Shown: piece by piece, positions 1-6,164 of the stretch
Numbering within the stretch: the stretch's first letter is position 1
Layout of the letters: every line of letters begins with the position of its first letter
Source of the DNA: Polynucleobacter sp. 31A-FELB
Lineage (GTDB): Bacteria; Pseudomonadota; Gammaproteobacteria; Burkholderiales; Burkholderiaceae
Reading direction: 5' to 3'
Length of the DNA stretch: 51,859 nt
NCBI RefSeq assembly: GCF_018882405.1
Contig: NZ_JACVOO010000016.1
Span: 1 to 51,859, forward strand
Program-made: the position numbers and the translations under genes
Notes under the pieces: generated by a model
Databases searched by the model: none
Seen by the model: the letters and a program-made list of their open reading frames with translations, nothing else
Told to the model about the DNA's origin: nothing

Positions 1-65
1 TGCCACCGCTCCCACATTAAAGCCTTCTGGGTGGCCGTGTAATAGATTCGAGGTCGTTGTTTCAT
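1..65 (-). CDS. IS30-family transposase, N-terminal fragment (runs off the window)
   Basis: Reading the minus strand from an ATG at 65-63 gives MKQRPRIYYTATQKALMWER and then runs off the left edge. This matches the start of IS30-family transposases as I know them, where an HTH region follows this basic, aromatic opening. An AGGAG Shine-Dalgarno sequence lies about nine bases upstream of the ATG. Only 21 codons are visible, so intactness cannot be judged. The gene points out of the window, away from the integrated element. Confidence 0.7.
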   Translation of the reverse strand, partial: MKQRPRIYYTATQKALMWERW

Positions 66-125
66 GAGCAACACTCCTTGCGCTTACGCAGTTTGTAGTG
101 TGTTGCATCGATCAGTTGAATTCAA
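1..125 (-). mobile_element. End of an IS30-family insertion sequence (boundary approximate)
   Basis: The segment holds the transposase start and its leader. IS30-family ends lie a few tens of bases upstream of the start codon, so the terminal repeat probably falls in about 95-125, where the minus strand reads TGATCGATGCAACACAC. The partner end is outside the window, so the exact boundary and target duplication cannot be fixed. The rest of the gap, up to 239, shows no gene I can support. Confidence 0.4.
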
Positions 126-239
126 GGTCGATTTCTGCCATTTGGGCCTGGCCGATCTAAGTGTCCGCTTCACGGCTCATGGTCGACAATTACCAATCTT
201 ATCTCGTATGAACATCGGGGGCCGCCTAGTTGCACTTGC

Positions 240-614
240 TTACTTGCTCCCTAGTGTTTTCAGTATGGCAAGAACTAATTGTTCTGGGTCATTTAGGTCG
301 AGTTTCTCGTAGCCCGAGGGTGGCCGCCCCTTTGTCTTTATTTCCTTGTAAAACAGGTTGCAGTGATTCCCAAGATCGGTCAAGTATCGAAACATTTCAC
401 TTTTCTCGGTGCGAATGGCTTTTGCCTCCAGAGTTTCCCCGCCCGTTTGATAGTGCGGATGGTTTACGCCCCGTAAAACATTCCTTGACTTGTGTGCACC
501 GTGCATTCGACAGCTAGCACAGCCAAAGGCCGCAGGATTTTTGCATTGCTGCCCAGTACGCTTTGTCAAAACTCGACACTGATTGGCACCATTTAGGACG
601 CTTGGTAGTGGCAT
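240..614 (-). CDS. Small Cys-rich, probably zinc-binding protein of a mobile element
   Basis: This 124-residue protein has an N-terminal cluster of Cys13, Cys24, Cys32 and Cys35 followed by Met-His-Gly (CRMHG), then a basic stretch and a charged C-terminal half. The CxxxT..G..C(K)NPA...C..HG layout is common in short phage and island proteins, where the cysteines probably bind zinc. A role is not established. It is the last gene of the leftward element genes, 41 bases after the weak 71-residue ORF. I see no nuclease motif. The Cys cluster and the reading frame make it a likely real gene; the product name remains open. Confidence 0.6.
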   Translation of the reverse strand: MPLPSVLNGANQCRVLTKRTGQQCKNPAAFGCASCRMHGAHKSRNVLRGVNHPHYQTGGETLEAKAIRTEKSEMFRYLTDLGNHCNLFYKEIKTKGRPPSGYEKLDLNDPEQLVLAILKTLGSK

Positions 615-655
615 AGTAAAGTTTTAGACGACTTCAAAACATAGGGTGTAGGGGG

Positions 656-871
656 TCAAATGGTGGCGCTCAAATCATTTCTCGTAAGACCCATGCAAAG
701 GGATGACAGGGATGACAGGGATTCTTGAAAAATCTGTGTGTGTATTTTTATTTTTACTAATTTTTTAAAAATAGTGTCAAAAGCGTCAATAACGTCTAGA
801 GCGATACGCCTTATACCTCTGCGGGATGACACCTCCCCTAACCTCATGGTCAGCAATATCAACTTCCTCAT
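656..871 (-). CDS. Possible 71-residue ORF coupled to the helicase gene
   Basis: The ORF begins at an ATG that overlaps the helicase stop codon (ATGA, 868-871), the arrangement expected for translational coupling. Its product is basic and resembles nothing I recognise. Near the C-terminus the repeated Ser-Leu-Ser pattern is simply the translation of a 9-bp tandem repeat. It may be a small accessory gene, or an artefact of low-complexity sequence trailing the helicase gene. Confidence 0.35.
   Translation of the reverse strand: MRKLILLTMRLGEVSSRRGIRRIALDVIDAFDTIFKKLVKIKIHTQIFQESLSSLSSLCMGLTRNDLSATI
700..722. repeat. Short 9-bp tandem repeat (about 2.6 copies)
   Basis: GGGATGACA occurs twice in tandem and is followed by a partial third copy, GGGAT. 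On the minus strand it reads CCCTGTCAT repeats just downstream of the helicase gene. It falls inside the weak 71-residue ORF. Confidence 0.8.
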
Positions 872-2262
872 GGGTGCGCCCCTTCATGCGTTAGGTACTC
901 TTTGAGTGCCTCTTGGGTAGCCACATCAGCCCATTTAACCTTGCCACCAAGCAACAACTCAAACTCCTGTCTTGCGATATTCAAACTAGGCAGATAAAAA
1001 CCACGCTTTTGCTTACCTGTTTGCGGATCTTTACCCCTATCTAGTCTTGCACTCGGGCATAACTTTGAGAGTCTTTGCACTACGTGGGATGCCTGTGTAG
1101 ATGCGTACCGCTCAGAATTTTTATCAAAATTCTTATATTGCTGTAATAGCGCACTACTCAAAACAAACCTTGGCTCGCCCCACTCCCCAAGAAATGAATC
1201 TTCACAACCACTTATTGATCCTGCTTGCAGCACCTCTAACCAGTAACGGTCGAAACCCGCCAACGATTGTATTTTTTGACTCAAATGCTCCTCTGTACTG
1301 GGTCGCACACGGACATTGAATCCTGTTAGATCAAGGCTTTTTAGAGCATGGATCATTGCAGAAATAACTGCTGTGTTATTCATCGCCTTGATAAAGTCAT
1401 CAAAATATTTCGAATCGCCCTTTCTGGTACTTGCTACACGTAAAAATAAAAACCTACGGTCATCAAGTTCAATATGTGCAAATTGCTCGTTGTTGCTAGC
1501 CGCAAAAAATCGATGGTAAGAGTCGATAATTCTTGCTGGCTGATACTTTTGTTCAATTCGACAGGTTGGCTCTGTTATTAGTGACTTTAAGCGCTCCAGC
1601 TTCTTTCGATCGCCCGCAAACAGAGCCTCGTCCATGCAAACAACATAGTTCTGCTCTAGGACTGCATTAAAGTTACCCACAACATGATCAACATCATTAA
1701 CCTCAAGAGTTGTACGAGGCCACACCTTACTAAGGAGCTTAAAGAATGTTCCCTTCCCGGTACCTTGCGCACCTAAAAGAACAACCATTATTCCGGGTTT
1801 CTCCTCGGGGAATTGAAGCATGTGCGCTAAATACATCAGCAGGTAATCTAAAACCACCTCATTTTCACTACATATAACCTCGAGAAGAAAGTTCCGCACC
1901 ACCCCCCAGTCGCCTTGCAATCCACTTGCTGGATCAACCCAGAAGTTAATCGTATCTAACGAGGTTGCCAACGGACTAAAAGCGGTTCTATTAAATTCGT
2001 GCGTATTTGGACTTACCCAGAATTGCTGTACCAAGGTTTTTGGGTCTTCCTGAAATCCGCTTCTCTCACAAAATCGCTTTATTTTTAATTCTGCAGCAGC
2101 CTTCTTATAAAAAGAGATACCGTTAACTTTTCCGCCACCCTTAACATCTGTAATTTCATCTTGATCTACAAGCCAGATTTCTCCAGCAGCATCATAGATT
2201 GCAAATCGCTTTTGAATTAAAACCAGAGAGGAGGATTTGACTCGCTTATTCACTCCAACCAC
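868..2262 (-). CDS. Superfamily 3 helicase of a mobile element (DUF5906-type primase-helicase)
   Basis: This 464-residue protein is the ATP-driven replicative helicase half of an element-encoded primase-helicase pair. A Walker A motif GAQGTGKG is at about residues 164-171, a Walker B-like VVCMDEA at 207-213, and a sensor-like FFAASNN at about 252-258, the order seen in SF3 helicases of satellite phages and islands. The N-terminal 110 residues are a linker or partner-binding part. The frame opens with GTG at 2262, overlapping the primase end by 17 bases; a second GTG at 2253 is an alternative start. Downstream lies a coupled small ORF. It probably unwinds the excised element's origin, which I could not locate. 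Confidence 0.8.
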   Translation of the reverse strand: MVGVNKRVKSSSLVLIQKRFAIYDAAGEIWLVDQDEITDVKGGGKVNGISFYKKAAAELKIKRFCERSGFQEDPKTLVQQFWVSPNTHEFNRTAFSPLATSLDTINFWVDPASGLQGDWGVVRNFLLEVICSENEVVLDYLLMYLAHMLQFPEEKPGIMVVLLGAQGTGKGTFFKLLSKVWPRTTLEVNDVDHVVGNFNAVLEQNYVVCMDEALFAGDRKKLERLKSLITEPTCRIEQKYQPARIIDSYHRFFAASNNEQFAHIELDDRRFLFLRVASTRKGDSKYFDDFIKAMNNTAVISAMIHALKSLDLTGFNVRVRPSTEEHLSQKIQSLAGFDRYWLEVLQAGSISGCEDSFLGEWGEPRFVLSSALLQQYKNFDKNSERYASTQASHVVQRLSKLCPSARLDRGKDPQTGKQKRGFYLPSLNIARQEFELLLGGKVKWADVATQEALKEYLTHEGAHP

Positions 2263-3208
2263 CTTCTTCAGCCAAAAACTTAATACTCCCTATAGTTGGA
2301 TGATTTGGCAGATCTGGGTTAAACCCCGAAATTAATTCCTCGAGAACCCGCTGATCAAATCTATCTGGCGCCGTGACGCTCCATTCATATGCCATATCTT
2401 CTGCACAGCACCATTGAGTGCTTAAAATTGCCCAAATAATCCTTCTGTAAACCTCGTAATCACAGTCGGCACTGATATAGCCCAGCATCCCTTTCAGCCT
2501 ATTAATTTGTCTTGGCGTCTCATCTGGCGGCGGCATTTTCCCCATCAATGATTCAGTTAAATCATCAACTTTGTATTTACTCAAGCGTTTCAGAGTTTTT
2601 ATTTTTTGCGGCTGTGCATATAAGTACTGCACCAATACTCGATCAACATCCATCACATTTCCACTAAAAACATAAGCATTGGCATTTTTCGGTGCAACAT
2701 ATATAGGCTGCTCAAGCTGATACACCGATTTGTCAAATTTAATTAACCCACTACCGATTTCTTTATTTATTTCTTCCTCAAGCATGAGGCCGAGCTGCAG
2801 GCTCTCGTTAGCCATGACCGGTCTAGACAACTCTAAAACTGCTCTTGCCCTTGGCGCATATGGCATATGACTCCAAGTCTCATACCCAAATCCTCGGTAC
2901 TTTTTTAGAAAAAGAAATAGATGTTGATATGCAGCAATAGTGGCAAAGCCATCGAAATCCATAGGCATAAACCGGCGTGGCAATGCCAACCTCTTTAGGC
3001 GATAGTGCGCCTCTTCTGGGTACTTATCTAGGTTTGTATGCGCACCATTTGTAAATCCGGCAGTAAAAAACGTTTGCCCCTTTTCCGAGCTTCTGGTTGA
3101 TAAGATCTTGCTCTCAAAACTATTGAAGTTATCCGAAACCAGTTGCAGTGGCTGATTGTCAAATTTATTTGTGCCCATTGAATAATAGATTTTCTGATCG
3201 CCACTCAT
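2246..3208 (-). CDS. Element-encoded primase with PriCT-2 domain
   Basis: This 320-residue protein would make primers for element replication. The N-terminal two thirds look like a primase-polymerase domain: MPMDFDGF at about 81-88 supplies paired acidic residues (Asp84, Asp86), and a later FDKSVYQ segment near 158-164 precedes QPIYVAP. The C-terminal 235-318 region has the PriCT-2 pattern that usually links such domains to an SF3 helicase. Here primase and helicase are separate genes overlapping by 17 bases, where many relatives have one fused protein. The start ATG overlaps the preceding stop (ATGA). Family assignment is from motifs only. Confidence 0.7.
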   Translation of the reverse strand: MSGDQKIYYSMGTNKFDNQPLQLVSDNFNSFESKILSTRSSEKGQTFFTAGFTNGAHTNLDKYPEEAHYRLKRLALPRRFMPMDFDGFATIAAYQHLFLFLKKYRGFGYETWSHMPYAPRARAVLELSRPVMANESLQLGLMLEEEINKEIGSGLIKFDKSVYQLEQPIYVAPKNANAYVFSGNVMDVDRVLVQYLYAQPQKIKTLKRLSKYKVDDLTESLMGKMPPPDETPRQINRLKGMLGYISADCDYEVYRRIIWAILSTQWCCAEDMAYEWSVTAPDRFDQRVLEELISGFNPDLPNHPTIGSIKFLAEEGGWSE

Positions 3209-3534
3209 TTAACTTCACCCTTAGCGTCATATTCATCTTTTATTTGCTGCAGAACCTCGCTCACCAAAGGCAACTCTTCCTCAGCCTCAAATGAATCCTG
3301 CAGCCCCGCAACTATCCAGCCCTCAGGTGCAGATAAATTGACATTCAAACCCTGAAAATACCTGCCGTCACTTAAGCGCTTCTCATCAACGATCACACCC
3401 TCATAGCCAGCATTAAGAATGCCAATGACAATTTCGATTACAGGGTTTAGCCCTTCGGAGTGCAGAATGGCATCCGGGTCTACTAAATTGAGATTGTCCG
3501 CTCTGTCCCAGTAAAAAACCAAGCTATCACTCAT
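3205..3534 (-). CDS. Hypothetical protein between regulator and primase
   Basis: A 109-residue acidic protein with no motif I recognise. I prefer the ATG at 3534 over the upstream one at 3549 because GGGAGG lies six bases before it and it overlaps the alpA-like gene by only 8 bases. The stop overlaps the primase start, so translation is probably coupled through the alpA-like, this, primase and helicase genes. The position suggests a replication accessory role, but that is inference only. Confidence 0.65.
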   Translation of the reverse strand: MSDSLVFYWDRADNLNLVDPDAILHSEGLNPVIEIVIGILNAGYEGVIVDEKRLSDGRYFQGLNVNLSAPEGWIVAGLQDSFEAEEELPLVSEVLQQIKDEYDAKGEVK

Positions 3535-3751
3535 GGCCGCCTCCCGCATCAGAGAACAAAGAGTTACTCCAAGCTCGGATGTCCCGCAAGCGCCATACTT
3601 TCAAGGTTTTAGACAGCGATGATGGACGGGGGAAGCGGCCTTGGGCCACCCAAAGATTTATGCAAGATTTTGATAAGGTTGTTAATGCAGCTACTTCGTC
3701 GATTCGAAGCAATTGCTCATCGGTTTGGATTATTAATTCTTCAGTAGACAT
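3527..3751 (-). CDS. AlpA-family helix-turn-helix regulator
   Basis: A 74-residue protein with LLRIDEVAALTTLSKSCINL followed by WVAQGRFPRP and a Trp-Arg-Asp-Ile end. This is the winged-helix layout of AlpA-like regulators, which control integrase or excision genes in P4-like elements. A strong GGAGGTG ribosome site precedes the ATG. An inverted repeat (ATAAGTAC/GTACTTAT) and a 34-bp direct-repeat copy lie in its upstream region, so autoregulation or control of integrase is plausible. In P4-like elements this gene class also covers excisionase functions. Confidence 0.8.
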   Translation of the reverse strand: MSTEELIIQTDEQLLRIDEVAALTTLSKSCINLWVAQGRFPRPSSLSKTLKVWRLRDIRAWSNSLFSDAGGGHE

Positions 3752-3797
3752 CTTCGTACACCTCCTATAAAAAATGAAGATGTATCGATGATTAACT

Positions 3798-3833
3798 ATA
3801 AGTACCTATTCAAAAAGCATAGCTCGTACTTAT
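3798..3833. promoter_or_regulatory. Inverted repeat upstream of the AlpA-like gene
   Basis: ATAAGTAC at 3798-3805 is exactly complementary to GTACTTAT at 3826-3833, separated by 20 bases. The right arm falls inside the first 34-bp direct-repeat copy. It lies about 47-82 bases before the regulator's start codon, a place where an operator would sit. Function is inferred from position only. Confidence 0.35.
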
Positions 3834-3853
3834 TACCGATTTTTCCTAAACAA
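3820..3853. repeat. 34-bp direct repeat, copy 1
   Basis: This sequence, beginning TAGCTCGTACTTATTACCGA, recurs at 5951-5984 in the same orientation with one difference (C or T at 3846/5977). The copy sits between the AlpA-like gene and the end of the unknown 252-residue gene and includes that gene's stop codon. The two copies bracket the integrase and the unknown gene. Confidence 0.9.
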
Positions 3854-4604
3854 AATTTTCAAGCGTGTTGTTGCGCCATGCTTTCTTGAGGTTGTAATAG
3901 CCTTTTTCGGATACCGACAGCTCATTACTGCCGTGTCTCAAACCCTTATTATGCCCATCAAGCTGCTTGCAAAATGATTTGTATTGCATAAATTTAGTCG
4001 AGCCCTTCTCTTTTTTGTACTGGGTTGTGCTTTTTATAAACACCTCTATCAGCTCCCAATTTTTAGGGCGATGAGCGAGAATTTTTTGGTCTACGCCTGC
4101 CGCCTTCAGGGCAATCTTTTCCTTTTTTATGAAGTCATCTAGCGACGCTTTAGTGAGCACCGTAGGAAACGGAGTGCTAACTCTAATCGCACTGCAAGTC
4201 ATATCATGTTGATTAATAAACCACGCAACACCTCCATTTAGTTCGCATATGAGTTCATTCTTTTTCTTAGTTACATGGCGGCTAGACAATAATTTTGAAT
4301 AGTCCTTATCGAAAGCATCCAGCTCTTTTTTAAGCTGACTTACTAATTTACGCCCTTTCTCAGTTACCCTCCCTGATGCTACTGGGTAATCCTGAATGCA
4401 ACTCAATATCGACGCAGAATACTGATTTAGTAGCAACTGCAGCTGTTTTGAAACCGCTGACTTTTTGTGTTGCTGCTCTATGCCATCGACAAATTCTTGA
4501 AATTCGAAATCCAAGTTACACAACAGCCGCTTGATAAAAGCTATTCGAGACCATTTTTCCCTTTTTAGGGCAGCTGGTTTTCCATTTAAATATACGACAC
4601 CCAT
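3846..4604 (-). CDS. Hypothetical protein linked to the integrase
   Basis: A 252-residue, lysine-rich protein with long predicted helices and no signal peptide, membrane segment or catalytic motif that I recognise. I choose the ATG at 4604 because GGAGG lies six bases upstream; the frame also has a GTG at 4610. It follows the integrase gene by about 20 bases and shares its strand, so both are likely one transcript. The stop codon lies within the direct repeat. It may be an integrase partner, a DNA-binding factor or a defence cargo gene; none of these is shown by the sequence. Confidence 0.65.
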   Translation of the reverse strand: MGVVYLNGKPAALKREKWSRIAFIKRLLCNLDFEFQEFVDGIEQQHKKSAVSKQLQLLLNQYSASILSCIQDYPVASGRVTEKGRKLVSQLKKELDAFDKDYSKLLSSRHVTKKKNELICELNGGVAWFINQHDMTCSAIRVSTPFPTVLTKASLDDFIKKEKIALKAAGVDQKILAHRPKNWELIEVFIKSTTQYKKEKGSTKFMQYKSFCKQLDGHNKGLRHGSNELSVSEKGYYNLKKAWRNNTLENFV

Positions 4605-4624
4605 ATTCACCCTCCCCAGTCAGT

Positions 4625-5839
4625 TTAAGCCGCCTTTTTGTTGGTCGCTAGCAAATGCACATTACCCCAAGAACCAGTACAGCAATAATCTTCCCAGTCT
4701 TTCATCAACTTACGTCTAGGCTCTAGCAAATCGCCCCTTCTATAAGCCGCCTCGGTTTGATTATTAATGGTATGAGCAAGCGCTTTCTCAGCTGCTTCCG
4801 AACTATGTGAAGTCTCCTCTGCCGCCCAATCTCGAAAAGCGCTTCGAAAACCGTGAACCGTCAATTTTGAGTGTCTCCCCCTCAGGTACATGAGCATTGC
4901 CATATTCGATAGCGGCTTCCCATCTATTGAAAATAAGTAAGGGCTTTGGGGGTCGAGAGACGCTGCTATTTGCAAAATTTCAATAGAGCGGGCGCCCAAT
5001 GGCACACGATGCTCTTTCGCCGACTTCATCCTATCGGCAGGAATCGTCCAAATCGATCCTTCCCCAACCTCACACCGTCTACCAAATATGATCTCACCCG
5101 AACGACTTGCGTTCAGAATAAGAAATTCAAGCGCTAGTGCGGACATACAGCCGTTTTCTCGTAGCTCCAACATAAATTCAGGCACCTGCTTATACGGTAA
5201 CGCTGGATGGTGAATGACTTTTGCAATTTTGCTTGGCTTAGGTAGTAGCGTCTCTAAATGCATCCGCCAAGTAGCTGGGTTTGATCCGGCACGTAAACCT
5301 CGTGTAATTGCCGACGCAATAATCCACTCAAGCCTTCCACGTAGCCGAGTGGCAGTCTCGGTTTTTTTATTCCAAAGCGGGCTTAAGATCCTCAAAATAT
5401 GCTCGGTATTAATCTCGTCTAGATGCATGCTCCCGATAACTGGGTTTGCGAAGACTTCAATCGTTCTAAACCACTGGTACGTGTGTTTATCATTTTTCCA
5501 CTCGGCCTTTTTTCCTTCTATGCACTCTTTTGCATAATCTCGAAAAATAGGCTTATCAGTAATGACGGGCTCGGCATTGCGCCAATACGTACTCGGCCGC
5601 TTCCCCTGCATCAAATCAATACGACATGCAGTGGCCCTTTTTCGAGCTTCTTTCAGCGTTATTTCTGGATAGCTACCCAATGACAAATCACGCCGCTTAC
5701 CGGCAAATAAATACCTGAATACCCAATACTTGCCACCCTGACGCTTAATGTTGAGATTAAGGCCAGATACTGCAGGGTCCGTATACCTGCCGGGGGCTTT
5801 TAAATTCTTTACGTAGGGGTCAGTGAAACCAGTTTTCAT
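4625..5839 (-). CDS. int: P4-type tyrosine recombinase (integrase)
   Basis: This 404-residue protein catalyses site-specific integration and excision of the element. The N-terminal 1-90 region matches the arm-DNA-binding DUF4102 fold (GLNLNIKRQGGKYWVFRY, then LGSYPEITLKEAR). The catalytic part has Arg246 in ASRSGE, His329-Gly-Phe-Arg332, His356 and the likely nucleophile Tyr366, so the active site appears complete. Length is normal for the family. It is transcribed leftward into the element, with its start about 220 bases from the putative attachment core. Its upstream region contains the second 34-bp repeat. Confidence 0.93.
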   Translation of the reverse strand: MKTGFTDPYVKNLKAPGRYTDPAVSGLNLNIKRQGGKYWVFRYLFAGKRRDLSLGSYPEITLKEARKRATACRIDLMQGKRPSTYWRNAEPVITDKPIFRDYAKECIEGKKAEWKNDKHTYQWFRTIEVFANPVIGSMHLDEINTEHILRILSPLWNKKTETATRLRGRLEWIIASAITRGLRAGSNPATWRMHLETLLPKPSKIAKVIHHPALPYKQVPEFMLELRENGCMSALALEFLILNASRSGEIIFGRRCEVGEGSIWTIPADRMKSAKEHRVPLGARSIEILQIAASLDPQSPYLFSIDGKPLSNMAMLMYLRGRHSKLTVHGFRSAFRDWAAEETSHSSEAAEKALAHTINNQTEAAYRRGDLLEPRRKLMKDWEDYCCTGSWGNVHLLATNKKAA

Positions 5840-5950
5840 GCTTTATTCCTTTAAAAATTGGCTTCCCCACAACTCCCCACACACCATGCGTGATTAGTCG
5901 TAAGTAGCCTTGGTTCTTAAAGTAAAGCCTTGGGTTTATTTGACACAGAT

Positions 5951-5984
5951 TAGCTCGTACTTATTACCGATTTTTCTTAAACAA
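5951..5984. repeat. 34-bp direct repeat, copy 2
   Basis: Matches 3820-3853 at 33 of 34 positions in the same orientation. It lies about 110 bases upstream of the integrase start. Candidates for its role are an integrase arm site, a shared operator, or the trace of a duplication or nested insertion. Confidence 0.9.
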
Positions 5985-6058
5985 GCTTAGTGAGTTGTAA
6001 CTCATAGCCGGTCAAGAACTCTCAACACCTCTCAAGACAATACTTAGACTTGAGTAGA

Positions 6059-6072
6059 CGCCGACTCCACCA
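6059..6072 (+). other. Putative attachment core resembling a tRNA or tmRNA 3' end
   Basis: CGCCGACTCCACCA has the form of an acceptor-stem 3' strand, a discriminator A and CCA, and it closely resembles the end of bacterial tmRNA. No T-arm or other RNA body precedes it, and a terminator follows in the same direction. This is what an element inserted in the 3' end of an RNA gene would leave at its far end, with the intact gene outside the window to the left. Confidence 0.4.
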
Positions 6073-6102
6073 ATTAGCAGTAAATTGATTTGATCAATAG
6101 TC

Positions 6103-6130
6103 AAACGCCACCTTCTAGGGTGGCGTTTTT
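6103..6130 (+). terminator. Rho-independent terminator
   Basis: AACGCCACC pairs with GGTGGCGTT around a short loop and is followed by a T run on the plus strand. It may be the original terminator of the RNA gene whose 3' end is seen just upstream, and it also faces the end of the IlvD/Edd gene. Confidence 0.85.
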
Positions 6131-6164
6131 CTTTCCCTCTATTTTTTACTTCACATTGATTGCA

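Larger units (their letters stand above)
5840..6164. other. Non-coding boundary between the island and the chromosome
   Basis: This stretch has no gene. It contains the integrase leader (5840-5950), the second 34-bp direct repeat (5951-5984), a tRNA/tmRNA-3'-end-like attachment candidate (6059-6072) and a terminator (6103-6130). It probably marks one end of the integrated element. Confidence 0.6.

Noticed and set aside
5985..6058. Complete tRNA next to the island
   Set aside because: No T-arm, anticodon arm or paired acceptor strand can be formed upstream of the CCA-like end.
240..6072. Intact prophage
   Set aside because: No capsid, terminase, portal, tail or lysis gene is visible in this part.
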